64,000 bases of DNA from Panicum virgatum (lineage: Eukaryota; Streptophyta; Magnoliopsida; Poales; Poaceae): contig NC_053146.1 of the NCBI RefSeq assembly GCF_016808335.1, forward strand, positions 3,945,015 through 4,009,014. Direction: 5' to 3'. The notes under the pieces were generated by a model. That model was not told the origin of the DNA. It made no database searches and worked only from the letters and a program-made list of their open reading frames with translations. Of this stretch, positions 46,440-59,111 are shown piece after piece. A program made the position numbers and the translations under genes. Each line of letters opens with the position of its first letter. Position 1 is the first letter of the stretch.

Positions 46440-47063
46440 TGATTTTTTAACCTGATGTCAGTGAAGTCACCAATATCATTATTTTTATAATCAAGCGGAA
46501 AAGGCAAAGTGTTGGTCACAATGGTATCTTTTTGGAGAAAGAATCTCTCTGAAAAGGTTATTATACCTGTTACCTGTTATTGTGACCAACAGTAAGAAAA
46601 ACAATTCATATGCTCAATATTGTCTCCGTTTAGAAATGAAGCTTGAGGTTGTCACCTCAATATTGGGAGGACTGGTTAGTCGACCAATATATTGGGCTAT
46701 TTGACCTGCTATTGTGATTAATCTTCAGTAAGGGCTTTAATGCTCTTTTTTCCAAAATAAACTGGAATGAGCAAAAAGCGTTATGCTAAAATTAGTTCTA
46801 AAGATCTGACCATAGTATTAGTTTTCAGTTAAAAATGAAAGTCGTATAAATGAAGTACAATAGCTCAACCTATTCTTTTTGTCAGCCTTGCAAACTATTT
46901 GAGTGGCTGATGAGGAAGAACACAGCATAATGTATTGTTTGTTGATGATGGTAATAATTATATTTGTTTAGTCTTGGCAATCTCATCATATGAAGCGAAG
47001 CAATGCACAGTATACATGATTCCTCATTTATCTGACCGAACAATCATTGTTCACACTTTACAG
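46440..47063. other. Non-coding, no gene recognised
   Basis: AT-rich sequence up to the candidate acceptor at 47061-47063. There is no domain-bearing ORF. Confidence 0.4.
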
Positions 47064-48955
47064 GATGTGAAGACATCAAATAATTGCAACCTATCCCTGC
47101 AAGCACCAATCATTGCGTGAAGCGGCCATAAGTGTGCTGGGGATGATTCGCCGCATTCTTGGAAGCAGATCGTCCTTCAGACGTCTACCCTGGTCACCAC
47201 TGAAGAACCTCATCGTTGTTACTCTGACAACCATCTGCATTTCTTTATCCGCCTGCTGTTGTATTCATTTCGTGGAGGGAGATTTTTTGGAGCATGACTT
47301 GCTGGAGTGCCCTGTCAGAAAGCCATTGTAATCCTTTCCATTCTAGACATTGCCAAATGCCAATGGATGGATCCGGCTCTTGATCGGCTCTTTCGAGTTC
47401 CAGGATCAGTTATCTCCCCCAATTTTATGGTTCTCGGTTGTGTGTTGTGCGAGAAGTGAGAGGACTAATGATCAGATCCATCAGATGAAGCATCTGTGGT
47501 GAAGTCAATTCCCCTGTTGTGTGCTGAATACGCTGCTCTAACGAGAGTCTGAGATGTAAATTTTATTTTCTTCTCTTGCAGTGATTATTTTGTATTGCTG
47601 ATTAATGTGTGTGTGGTAGATAGATGATGATTACATGCTGCAGGTGGCCACGTGCTGAACTGACCGAATTCTGAATATTGTGATGTACCAGCAGGCCAGC
47701 ACTGCAGAGTGCAGCCTGCCTTGCAATTCAGTTTGAGCAGCTTGTGAAACACAGGTGCAAATTATGAATTAATTAGTTCTTTGTCATCAGAATTTGATGG
47801 GTGAAGTATAGACATGTCAGCCTCAAAGCTATGGAAGTCATGAAATTTTCAGTGAACACTACTTTGTTAGGTGTGGTTTGCTATTGCTCGCAGTCAGATA
47901 AAGCAGGTGGTGCATTCCAACCTGCCATCAAAGCCGTGGCAGCACGGGTCACTATTCTTCACACTTTTTATTAAGAGCTCAAGACCCTGCAGGGGTACCT
48001 AATTCTGTGTGCCTTTGATGACATGCTTGCAGGTTGCAGGGCACCAAGGCAAACCCAACAGGAGCTGAAAAGGATGATCAAGGCATCCATATTTTGGCAC
48101 TGAGAAGGCTGCAGCTGCAGGCTTGTCCATACATGGTGATTCACTTTTACCATGTTACAGTTAGGAATAAGTCGAAAAGAAACAAAAGCTAATCCAGAGA
48201 TTAATCTGTAATTATTTATTGTAGCCACACTATGGTCTATGTAGTATGTACAATGTCAAGCTCGTGATAATTAAATCTGTATGTTCTGCTGAAATGAACC
48301 TATCTGCCTACTCGAGCGTTTCAGAAAAGGAACACTCAAGGTGTCTGCTTCTATTGAAAGAGCACTAGCTGAGGTAGGAGTGAACAACTTCACTTCAAAT
48401 GCTTCTAGCCTTCAACTGGTGGTTAGTCTTGGTCAGAAAGACAAATCTCTTTTTCCATTAGAAGTCAGGTTATACCCAGCAACTTCTTGGAGCTCAATAG
48501 TTCACAGACTAGATGGTCTTCAGCTATGAATTCAGTTAATTTGTGGATAGCCCCTTGATGCATGCCTGCTAACATAGATCGATGATACTCCTGCCAGAAA
48601 ACAAGAAAAAGAAATTAACTCGAGTGCATGGATTTTATAAGGTAATAGGGAATCAAAATAACATTACCCTTTTCTTCTGATTTACTGGCTTAAAAATGGG
48701 CGATAGTTCATAATATTTTGTAGTTTTAATTAACTATCCTATGATCCTATCTCAAATTAGCAACCGGTCAACACGAAAACAGGTTGAACTATCCAGTAGA
48801 GACAAATTGATAGCACAATGTTTTTTTAAACTATGTAGTAACTATAAGATAGTCTAATTCCAAATATGAAACTAAGTATGGGCAAGGAAATGACAGAAGC
48901 TTGTTCAGAAATCATAACTCTTTGACAACAGCAAAAATGTGACTTGATCTCACCT
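47064..48955. other. Putative TCP 3'-UTR exon, then convergent 3' flank of the receptor kinase
   Basis: 47064-47700 follows a good acceptor and may be the last untranslated exon of the TCP gene. A 72-codon frame at 47113-47331 has no recognised homology. The remainder up to 48955 contains the 3' UTR of the minus-strand receptor kinase. No other gene is seen. Confidence 0.35.
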
Positions 48956-51900
48956 CTACACTTTTGGGGAGTCCTCTTCTATAGGTGCCTCTGATGCTGG
49001 CGAGGAAAATGAGTCATATGAGGATGCTCTAGCATCGATTAGCATGGATATGACTTCTCTCATGCTGGGCCTATCAAATGGTGACTCGTTGGTGCAGAAC
49101 ATTGCAATTTTTAGCACCAGAGACATTTCTTCCACAACTCTCCTTGAGCTCAGGTCCAATCTGCTGTCAAACACTTCCGTATTTGGTGTCATTTTGTTCA
49201 TCATCCGCCTCACCAAATTCACAAGATCTCCTCCTTTCTCAAGAGGCTGAATTGGAGATTGTCCGGTTAGTAGTTCCAACAAGACTACCCCGAAACTATA
49301 AACATCACACTTCTCGGTGACCTTCATGGTGAAGGCATACTCTGCAAACGATAAAGGCAATTCATCAGAAGTCATACACATTGCTTATGAGCTTGATAGT
49401 TTATTGCTAGAAAGAATATCTTAGTAAACTGCCATACATATGTGCATGCTACAAATACAATTCCTAACATGCAGCGATTCAGTAACAGTTCTAACCTGGT
49501 GCAATGTACCCATATGAACCAGCAACAGCAGACATTGTTCTGGAGTTGGAAATGTCAATAAGCTTGGCCAGGCCGAAGTCCCCCACATGAGCCTCCATCA
49601 TCTCATCGAGCAGAATATTATTAGATTTGATATCACGGTGAATCACCTGTGGCTTGCAATCGCTGTGAAGATACCGCAGGCCTTCAGCAGCCCCAAGAGC
49701 GATCCGGTATCGGGTGTCCCAGTCTAGAAGATAGGCATCCTTGCTTCCATGAAGCAACTCCCCAAGGCTACCGTTTGCCATGTACTCATACAGGATAAGA
49801 TTTGAGTCCTGATGAGAGCAGAAGCCGTACAGCTTGACAATGTTGCGGTGCCTGACATTTCCAAGTGTGGTTATCTCAGCTCTGAAGCTTCTGTCGATGT
49901 TTGAACCTTCTCCTTGAGACTTCAGCTTCTTCACAGCAATTTTCCGGCCATCAGGCATGACAGCCTTGTAGACTGTGCCACAGGCACCCCTTCCAATCAC
50001 AGCACTCTCTGAAAAGTCCTCGGTTGCTTTCATAAGCTCTTGATAGGTCACCCGTTCCTTCATGCAGTAGTGAGGGCCGGAGAACCCAGTCTTGCGATCA
50101 TCACTTGATACAAGCTCCGGTATCCTGGCTCTTAAGGCCCAGCAAACAACTGCAATCAGCACCAACGAAACCAAAGCAATGACAATGGAGGCAATGCTGA
50201 TAATCTTCTCCCTGAGAAAGCGCTTCTTCTGTGCTGCTGCTTCCTGGCTTGAATAGGATGACACTGATGAATCTGGACATGCTTTCCCTTTGATGCCACA
50301 AAGGCCATTGTTCCCAAGGAAGTTGCTGCTGTCCAAGTGCTCGAACAGTGGAGTGCTGGGAAGCGGTCCAACAAGATTGTTGTAAGACAGGTTGCACTCC
50401 AACAGGCTTGAAAGCTCACTGAATGAGGAAGGAACTTGACCTTCAAGCTCATTGTTGTCCAAGTACAGGTACTGCAGCATGTGCAAGTTACCTAGCTGCG
50501 TGGGGATCTCACCCGACAACATGTTGTGACTGACATTTAGGGCGATCTGAAGGGCAGTGAGCTCACCAAGCTCAACTGGGACCTGACCAGACAGATGGTT
50601 GCCTCCCATCTCCAGATCTATGAGCCGTGAAAGGCCTCCGAAACTGCTCGGAATGGTTCCATTCAGACTGTTGTCAGACAGCTTGAGCAGCTCCAGCTTC
50701 ACCAGCCCACCAATCTCCTGAGGAATCACTCCAGTGAGGGAGTTTCTACTGAGATCAAGCCTTTGAAGCTTTTTACACTGCGCTAGCTCTCTGGGAATTG
50801 GTCCGCTGAGCTGGTTTGATGAAATGTCGAAGGCGACAAGCTCCATCAGGTTGCCAATGGCAGCAGGGATCTGTCCAACAAAGTAATTGTTGGACAAAAT
50901 GAGCCTCTCTATGCTCCTGAATTTGCCAATCTCAGGCGGTATTGGCCCAGAGAACTGGTTCTGGTTCATTTCAAGCGAGGTCAGGTTCTGCAGTTGCCAC
51001 AGCTCGACCGGGAGGCTCCCTGTCAGCATGTTGCCCCCCAACCGGAGCTGTGTCAGAGTTCTGCAAGCCTTCAATCCTGGAGGGATGTTGCCGATGAGGC
51101 GGTTCGATCCAAGGCTCAAGAACATGAGCTTCTGGTACTTGCAGAGGTGAGGAGGGATGCTACCGGTCAGCTGATTGTCGGACAAATCGAGCACTGAGAG
51201 GTTACTGTTGGCTCCCAATAATGGAGGGATGGTGCCTTGGAGCTGGTTATCGAAGAGTTCCAAGTACTCCAAGTTGCTCAGGTTCTGAAACGCCATCGGA
51301 ATTGTGCCGGTGAGGTTGTTGATGGACAAGTCAATCTTTCTTATGCTGCTCAACTGGCTGAGCTCCGGCGGGATGCTACCTTGCAGGCAGTTCTCGAAGA
51401 GATAGAGCAGCCGGAGCGTGGGCATCCGGCCAAGTTCGCCGGGGATGATGCCGGTGAGCTTGTTCTCTGAGAGGTCAATCTCCAGTACACTCTGCAGGTT
51501 ACCCAGCTCCGATGGGATGGTGCCGTCGAGCTGGTTCCGGTAAATGTACAGCTTTAAGAGCGACGGCAGCGCCGCGAGCTCCCTTGGCACGCCGCCGGTG
51601 AAGGCGTTGTCGTTGAGGGCGAGCATCTGGAGGTTGGTGCAGCTCCCGAGCTCCGGCGGGACCTCCCCGGAGAGGGCGTTCTGCCAGAGGATCAATGAGG
51701 TGAGGTTCTTGAGGCGGGAGAGCTCCCTGGGCAGCTCCCCGGCGAGGTTGTTCTGCGCGAGCCCGAGCACCTCGAGGCTGGCGCACTCGGTGAGCTCGAC
51801 GGGGATGGGGCCGGAGATGTCGTTGAGCCCGGCGCGGATGACGCGGAGCCGGCGCAGCGCGCGGATGGATGTGGGGATCTTCCCGGTGAGGTTGTTGCTG

Positions 51901-52421
51901 TAGATTTCGAGCTCCTCGAGCGCGGTGAGGTTGCCGATGGCGGCGGGGATCTCGCCGGCGAGCAGGTTCTCGCTGAGGAAGAGGCGGCGGAGGGCCCGCA
52001 GCGCGCAGAGCTCCTGCGGGACGGCGCCATGGAGCGCGTTGGTGCTGAGGTCGAGGACCTCGAGCGCGGCGCAGGCGGCGAGGCCGGGCGGGACGGCGCC
52101 CGCGAGCGCGTTCTTGGAGACGTTGAGGACGGCGAGGCGCGGGAGCGCGCAGACGGCGGCGGAGAGCCCGCCGTGGAGGTTGAGGCCGTGGAGCGTGACG
52201 CCGGTGACCTCGCCGGCGGCGGAGCAGGCAATGCCGGCCCACCCGCAGGGGTCCGCGCCCGTGCCGCCCCAGCCGGAGAGCCGCCCGTCCACATCGAGCA
52301 GCGCGCGCTTGAACTCCAGCAGCGCCGCCGCCTCCTCCTCGGCCCCCGCCTCCGCCGATCCAAGGACGGCGAGGAAGAGGACCGCCGCCGGGAGCAAGAA
52401 CCGCGGAACGGGCGACGCCAT
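48956..52421 (-). CDS. LRR-XI receptor-like serine/threonine kinase (At1g17230-type)
   Basis: A plasma-membrane receptor kinase. Exon 1 is 52421-49496 and exon 2 is 49341-48956, with the intron in phase 1 inside the kinase APE motif (AP|E). The product is 1103 aa. The start is set at [11 protein letters not shown], which opens a signal peptide; a Met ten codons upstream (52451) is also in frame. Order: signal peptide, LRR N-cap with CGWAGIAC, about 25 LRRs to residue about 690, paired Cys (LCGIKGKAC), a transmembrane segment at about 738-762, and kinase at about 797-1075. Kinase motifs are [12 protein letters not shown], the VAIK-type Lys in IAVKKL, HRD in [10 protein letters not shown] (an RD kinase), DFGLAK and GSYGYIAPE. 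Overall sequence order matches Arabidopsis At1g17230. The ligand is not known from sequence. No damage is seen. Confidence 0.94.
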
Positions 52422-53754
52422 TGCCCCAGCAGCCCGAGCCTCGCGCGGCACAGCGAGGCGCGCACTAGGAGTCTAGGAAGGGACAGGAGCAGCGCGGCAT
52501 GGACAGAGCGGCAGGCCGCAGCAGAGGAATCCCGTCCCCCCACGCCCACTCGCCACTAGGAAGACACCACCGAATCGACGGGCCAGCAGCGCGCCATGCG
52601 CGGGCGGGGCGAGGTGGGTGGCACTGGTGGCGCAACAGGGCGGTGGTGGGGTGGCCGCGGGTGAGTGAGTGGGACTGTGGGGGGCGGCGAGGAGAAGGGA
52701 TCGAGCCATCGAGGAGGGGGGAAAGCTTTAAGGGGGGCGAGCACTGTGGCGCACAGGCGCCGGGGAGGGGTCAACGGCATTGACCGCTGGCAGGCATTTC
52801 GTCGAGCGGGTGGCGGGCGGGAGGGGTCGACGGGCCCACGAGCAGAGACAGGTGGTGGGCTCTGGCCGTACGCGCCGACGCGTAGAGAGAGAGAGGGGGT
52901 ATTCGGGGGAAAGGGATCCGCTGCAGTCCCACGTGTGGGACCACTGACAGGTGGATCTGTATGTGTGGGGCCCACGTGTCAGGGACACCAAGGCACTCAA
53001 CTGCAGCGAATCTCGTTCCGTATTCGGGGGCGCGTATACGTGTGGGTTACGACTCGTCGCCGAAAGCCACATTTTTTTCCGTGATCGAGGTAGGAAAAAA
53101 GCGGCTTCGCGGCAGCGCTTTCTGGTGCCGTTTCGGACCTTGCACTGTATCTCGGCTAGTATGTTCGTGGAGTTAGCAAAAATCTTAGGAGTAACTGGCG
53201 ACTGAGTTCTTTACCATCAGTAATTGTGATTGTCTATTACTCTTTCAGCTGCTCGATTTTACACCTAATTTTTGAAATGTTTACCCTTTGCTTCCAACCA
53301 CTGCTAGGAGGGCCATAGTAAATAAATATATACTTTTTTCCCCCCAAAAAAAACGAGGAAATCCTCAAAATAGTGAAATGGGCCCCCGTATCCTCTGTGG
53401 GTAAATGTTAATTTGAACTGTACAAAACACACATGTCCTTGCAAAGATAAATACTTCAGTAGAACACCTCCTAGCTGCAAATTTGCCCCTAAATCTTACC
53501 GTCACGAAAAAAACTGGCTCATCTTGTTTCATCTTTTATCGCATCACTAACATATAGGAATAATCACTTGTTTTTTTTACAGTAGAACATTTCCAAGAAG
53601 TTTTGAGTCCTACAGCCTACTAGGAGATGAGCGAGGTTATTTGAATTCTCCACAATTGACCCTAGCGTTTCACATGAAGAGCGAGTAATACACTGCTGTA
53701 TCTTATAGGCCCAGTCCCATACAATATAATATTTTTTCCACGGGATGATATTTA
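52422..53754. other. Promoter/5' flank of the receptor kinase and intergenic DNA
   Basis: GC-rich near the gene, with no other ORF supported. It carries two G-boxes (see separate entry) and an AGAGAGAGAGAGGGGG tract near 52885. No clear minus-strand TATA box was found. Confidence 0.45.
52930..52978 (-). promoter_or_regulatory. Two G-box motifs upstream of the receptor kinase
   Basis: CACGTG occurs at 52930-52935 and 52973-52978, each followed by TG (CCCACGTGT context), about 510-555 bp upstream of the start codon. The paired spacing of 43 bp suggests a bZIP/bHLH-responsive module; function is inferred. Confidence 0.4.
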
Positions 53755-53990
53755 CCTCTTGTTTAGATGCTTTCAAAATTCCAAAACTTTATAAGATTTC
53801 TCATCACATTATTGAATCTTTGAACCCATATATGAAATATTAAATGTAGCTAAATAAAATATCTAATTACACAGTTTGTCTATAATTTGCGAGACGAATC
53901 TTTTGAGTCTAGTTAATTTATGGTAGAACAATAATTATCAAATACAAACGAAAGTACTACAACATCCAAAACTTTATGCAGGCTTAAGCC
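53755..53990. mobile_element. Degenerate Tourist-like MITE
   Basis: Starts with CTTGTTTAGATGC and ends with GCAGGCTTAAGCC. The interior carries family phrases TAATTACACAGTTTG, TTTGCGAGACGAATCTTTTGAG and ACAATAATTATCAAATACAAACG. The ends are diverged and no clear target duplication remains. Confidence 0.55.
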
Positions 53991-55477
53991 AAATTTCCGG
54001 TACCGTTACGCTTATTGATTGTTCGTTTCTACCATTGAAAACTACTACTAGACAGCAGAAGTTGGCCACCACAGAGATTGGTCACTACAGTACGTCATCA
54101 GCCTTGTACAATTTGCTTGTGGCCCTGAATAATTTAAAGTGCAACCTGTCAATTTAACTTTGGCTGATTACATAGGTTATAGCATGTCATTTCAATCCCT
54201 CTAGCTAGGTTTCATGTCGTGTCGGGTTGAGCCACAGAGCTATTATTAGCTACACGTACGCAGAAACAGTCAAAATTTACATCACATCCATCCATCCACC
54301 CACCCACCGAGTCCAACTCACATGCGTGTGTACATGTTGTAGCCTGTATAAACCGCTGAGAACAACTCAGCTGACTGATCGCCTCCAATAATTAAACATG
54401 AGAGAGAGAGAGAGATCGTAAATATGATTAAGATCCCTTGTGATCGTCGTACTCTAGCTAGCTCTCCTCCAATGTTGAAATCTTCAACACAGTTTGGAAA
54501 TTGTACCCATTTTTGTCCTTATTGTAGTTGCACAAGGACACAACTAACCACCGTCTAAATTCACATGCAGAGGTCAGGATATCCTTCCAAGGTTGGTCAC
54601 CTCATCACATGGATGGTTCCTGTACACCCCACTTGGCCTTGTCTAACTTTATGTGCGTGTATAATTTATACTCTTCTTCAGGTTATTACAAAAAGTATAT
54701 CATAATATCTGTAGCATAAGTTTTTTTTTGAAAAAAGGGCCTTGTCTAACTTTATGTACGTGCATAATTTATATTCTTCTTTAGGTTATTACAAAGTATC
54801 ATAATATCTGTAGTATATGTTTTTTTTTTGAAAAAAGGGAGAGAGATATCTTGGACCATAAAACAAGCTCACAACTGGTCAAGATACTCCAGTTGTCAGT
54901 AGTAAGATAATAAAATCATAAAACAAGGGTCATGACTCTTGACTTGCTCTGCTGGGAACATAAAAAAAGTAGCGATGACATATGAGCACATGTCAATGAT
55001 GCATGCATGGTAGGGCAAGAATTCTTGGATCATGCGGCAGACGATTTAACAGTTGACTGATGATTATCCATGAGAGTCAGTGCCTGAATGCAGGCAGGGC
55101 CGTTTGTCCAGGTGTGAGCTTGATCAGCTGGAGTATCTTGGATTAATTTGTTTAGTGTGGTCAATCCATGATCTTTTTAAATGAAACAGTTTCTTTTTTG
55201 TAAACAAAGAACCCTTGGAGGCAAGAGTCCTTGTGTTTGGCCGGGATCCTTTGGATGTTTTGTGACACACAAAGTTAGGCCCTCAGCAACAAAGTGAAGC
55301 TAGCTAGAGCATATCCTATATCGATCATCTACAGATGAAGAAACAAATTAGGTCTGGGTTTGTGTATGTGGATCGAGTCCATGCCTAACTCAATGATAGA
55401 TATGGAAACGTATGAACAGTGGTGATGAACTTGTTAGATAAATCTCACATACGTGTGTCTATGTATCTATCTATATT
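53991..55477. other. Intergenic, no gene recognised
   Basis: AT-rich with short simple repeats, such as CCATCCATCCACCCACC near 54288 and an AG repeat near 54402. It holds the 103-bp tandem duplication listed separately and ends at the next CACTA element. Confidence 0.45.
54635..54838. repeat. Two tandem copies of a ~103-bp unit
   Basis: Each copy runs from GGCCTTGTCTAACTTTATGT to a T-run followed by GAAAAAAGGG (54635-54737 and 54738-54838). The copies differ by a few substitutions and small gaps. Confidence 0.85.
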
Positions 55478-57111
55478 CACTACCAGAAAACGGTTGTTCG
55501 CCTTGTGCCTGAACTTTTGCCGTGTGTTTTTTTTTCGGACACACGGCAAAGGCACTATTTGCCGTGTGCATTGTAGAAAACACACGGCAAATAAAACACA
55601 CTCGGCAAACAGCCATTTTCGCCGTGTGCCGACCAAAGGCACACGGCAAACAACCATTTTCACCGTGTGCCGAGGCTCCGGCACACGGCGAAGCTGAAAC
55701 ACGCGCTTCCCGCCGTCAGGCCCCGTCGCTCAGGCTGACGAACGTCAGCGTTTGCCGTGTGCCCAGAGAGGCACACGGCGAACATCACCCTTTGCCATGT
55801 GCCCCATCTCTGGCACACGGCAAAAAGCAACCTTTGCCGTGTGCCACCTTGAGCACACGGCAAATTTAATTAAAATGTTTTAATTTTTCCTCCCAAAATT
55901 TTTCTACATTGTCCATATATTGTTTGGTACTAAATGTTTGAATATGAGATTTTTATAGAAATGTTAGTTCTATTTAACTAATTTATTTCATTTAGATGAT
56001 TTTTGCCTGATAAATCATTATTTAATGAAAAGTGCATGAAATAATAGGGGAAAATTTGTAAAAATGACTTTCATGATATTGACTGTAGTGTGAAACTTTA
56101 ACTAGTAGTTCAAATGAAATTTCAAAGTTTCTGGTAATGAAACATTACGACGATCGTGGTGGCAAATAGTGTTTAAATTCTATAAAATTAGAACGACGTC
56201 AGAAAATTATGAGATTTGTCGCAACTTCATGCTATCATACGTGGAATGTATGGTAAAAATTTGAGCACGATTCGAATATTTTGTCATGATGATGCTTACA
56301 AATTGAGAGTTTCCCGAAGAAGTTTCAGAGAGAAGAAGAGGATGTGTTTAGATTTGTACGTGTCATGATAGAAAAAATTGAGTTTGACTTTTAAACTTTT
56401 TCTATAGACAATATGCGTTAATGATTGCTTCATGTTGATTTTTCGTATTTTTCTGGGTCCATTTGGTATTTTTAATGTATTAATTGCAAGTAAACTATTT
56501 TAATTGACATAATTAAAATATAATCAATAATGACATGAAACAATGAAATTTGAGTTAGTCAAAAAATATTTATCATGTCATTGAGGCTGTATAAAAAATA
56601 TGAGTGTTTAGGTTTAGTTAATTTTTGAATATTTCATTATCAAACTAGTGGACATGAAATAATAGAAATTAACTTTGCCGTGTGTCTAGAGTCTGACACA
56701 CGACGAAGTCGAGGCTTTGCCGTGTGTCCTGAATCTGACACACGGTAAAGTCAAGACTTCGCCATGTGTCTTGGATCTTGGCACACAGCGAACTACGGCT
56801 CATGACTTAACTCCACCGCACACGCTACCTCTCCTCTCTCTCCCTCATCTTCCACCACACACTCTCCCTCTCATCTCTCTCTCTGATCTCTTGCTCCCTC
56901 CGTGCTGCCCCGATGCAGCGAGGCCCATGGCGAACGCGGCGGCCGGAGGGCCACAAGCCTCCTGGAGGGCCCGGCCGAAGGGCCACGGCCGGAGGGAGCC
57001 GACGGGAGCGGCGAGCGCGACCCCGACGCTGCGGCCACGGGCGCATGTGGCCGCCGGCTGGAGCAGCGGGCACGGCGGCGTGGACTCGTGGCGGGCGGCC
57101 GCGGGCGGCGG
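55478..57111 (+). mobile_element. 5' part of a CACTA element, interrupted by a copia retrotransposon
   Basis: Begins CACTACCAGAAAACGGTTG, the same TIR type as the element at 14101. Subterminal motif TTTGCCGTGTGC / GCACACGGCAAA is repeated at 55510-55865 and again at 56675-56800. An AT-rich block between the clusters shares phrases with the 14.1-kb element (see findings). A GC-rich leader (56800-57111) follows and is cut by the LTR at 57112. The rest of the element is beyond the window. Confidence 0.85.
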
Positions 57112-58796
57112 TGTAAGGATCGATGGACCAAGAGGGGGGGTGAATTGGGCCTTTTTCAATTTCTAAAACAAAGTAAGGCAACCTTAACCTATGCAAAGCT
57201 AGTAGGGCACCAATTCACCAACCGGATAACTAAGCTACCTACACAAGCTAAGAGAGATAAAAACAAAGTAAAGCCTAGCAAGGTAGAGCTAAGTTATGAT
57301 CTCTAAGTCAAGCACATGAGTAAATTGCATGAAGGAAAATGCTTGAATAAAAGGAATGGACAAGAGACAACCGGATTTTTTCCCGTGGTATCGATGTGTT
57401 GGCACACACCCCTAATCCACGTTGTGACACTCTCAAAGAGTCTTGTCACCTCCCAAGTCACCGAGACGAGGGCGCTCACTAAGAGTCTCCGTTCACCATC
57501 CCGGCGTGGTGGAGATCAAGCCACGTACAATCTTCTTCTCCGGGCTCCCACAATCCTTGGCAAGCTCCGCAAGAAACACCTCGATCACCAAGATCGCCTA
57601 GGTGATGCCAATCACCAAGAGTAACAAGCTAAGGCCTTCACTTGAGCAAGAACCGATCACCAAGAACGGATGCACACTAGCTTCTCTCTACTCAAGTCCT
57701 TAATCTTGCTTCTTGATTGATTGAATGCACAAGTATGTGAATGATGAAGCTCAAGGTGGCTCTTGACTATGGTATGAGTGTTTGGATGTTGCCTGGTGTC
57801 AAGAGTGGGCGAAATGACCCATTGGAGGGGTATATATAGGCAGCTCACACAAATAGAGCCGTTGGAGAAAAGCTGCCAGAAAACTGCGTAGCGCCGGTTA
57901 ATCCGACGTACCCCCCATTGTCATCGTCGGTTTAACCGGTGAATGTAAACTGCCTCTTCTGAAAACTAGCCGTTACAACTGGGGCAGATTAACCGACGTA
58001 GCATCGGTTTAACCGGTGAGTGTAGTTGTCCACTGAACCACTGAAAAACCAAGTCTCTGGACAACTGCACCGACGTTAACTCAAACCTATCGTCGGTTTA
58101 ACCGGTGAGTACAACTTTTAAATTCCTCTGAAAAACCATCTCACTGGTCAATTGCACCGACGTCTTGATTCAAACAGCGTCGGTTAATCCGGTGAATAGA
58201 ACTTGAATTTCCCTGGAAAAACCAACTCTGGACCAATGCACCGACGTTAAATTCAAACACGTCGGTTTAACCGGTGTATTGAATTTGTCCAGACTCTGCT
58301 GACTTCGTTTAACCGACGTATAGAAAATTGAGAGCGTCGGTTAAACCGGTGTATAGACTTTTTCTGATTTTGTCTTTTCTGATTTGAGTCTTGAATGAAA
58401 TCCAAATATTCTTGAGATATAGTTTGAGAACCACTTATTTGAACTTCTAGAAACCTGAGTGACCATAGTGTGCATCCATTTTCAAATGACCATGTCCATG
58501 CTCAAGTTACTAAGCCTTAACCCCTCTTAATAGTGCGATCACTACAAAACTATAAAACCTATACTAACCTAAGTGTCCTTCTCAACCTTGTGACACTTAG
58601 GACTAGAAAGATCCTTAGCCTTGACATATATAAGTTGAAAACCGAGATCGCCTTTTAGAATAACCGAAATTGAGGGGCCTCTTTTGACATATGACCAAAT
58701 GAGCGATAATGATCTATTAAGCTGCACAAACTCATTAGTCACAATAATGGTTGTCATTAATCACCGAAACATACCTTGAGGGCCTAGATGCTTACA
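57112..58796 (-). repeat. 3' LTR of the copia element (1685 bp)
   Basis: On the minus strand it runs from TGTAAGCATCTAGGCCC to ATCGATCCTTACA, with TG..CA ends and matching TGTAAG/CTTACA tips. A minus-strand TATA box TATATATA lies at 57831-57838. The polypurine tract abuts the upstream end. The 5 bp beyond its 3' end, GGCGG (57107-57111), should be repeated beyond the unseen 5' LTR. Confidence 0.88.
57893..58365. repeat. Six imperfect ~75-bp repeats in the LTR (ACCGACG...CGTCGGTTTAACCGGTG)
   Basis: Units begin near 57893, 57985, 58062, 58152, 58237 and 58310. Most carry GCACCGACGT and then, 15-25 bp later, its inverted form CGTCGGTTTAACCGGTG, so each can form a short hairpin. Confidence 0.8.
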
Positions 58797-58810
58797 ATCT
58801 CCCCCTTTTT
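58797..58810 (-). other. Polypurine tract
   Basis: The minus strand reads AAAAAGGGGGAGAT immediately before the LTR start. This is the plus-strand DNA primer site of an LTR retrotransposon. Confidence 0.85.
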
Positions 58811-59111
58811 GGTGATTGATGACAACACAAACATAAATAACGAGAGAGCGAGAAAGATAAAACAGGATAAACACAAGCAAACTCGAAAGCAGGACCAAAG
58901 AGCTCAAAGGCTCAAACGAAATCCATAGATATGTCTCAAAGAACGGCATACTCAAGCGACAAATGTACATATCCATGAATTAACACCAAATGTGATACAA
59001 AGAAACAAAGTCCTGATAACTACGAGCTCTCTCTAGCTCTACCCTCCCGCTAACTCTGGTGCTCCCCCTAACACCTCTCCCCCTTTGGCATCAAAACACC
59101 AAAAAGGCGAG

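Noticed and set aside
47113..47331. 72-codon frame as a small secreted or membrane protein
   Set aside because: Hydrophobic middle but no recognised homolog, and it lies in a likely 3'-UTR exon; not enough support for a gene.
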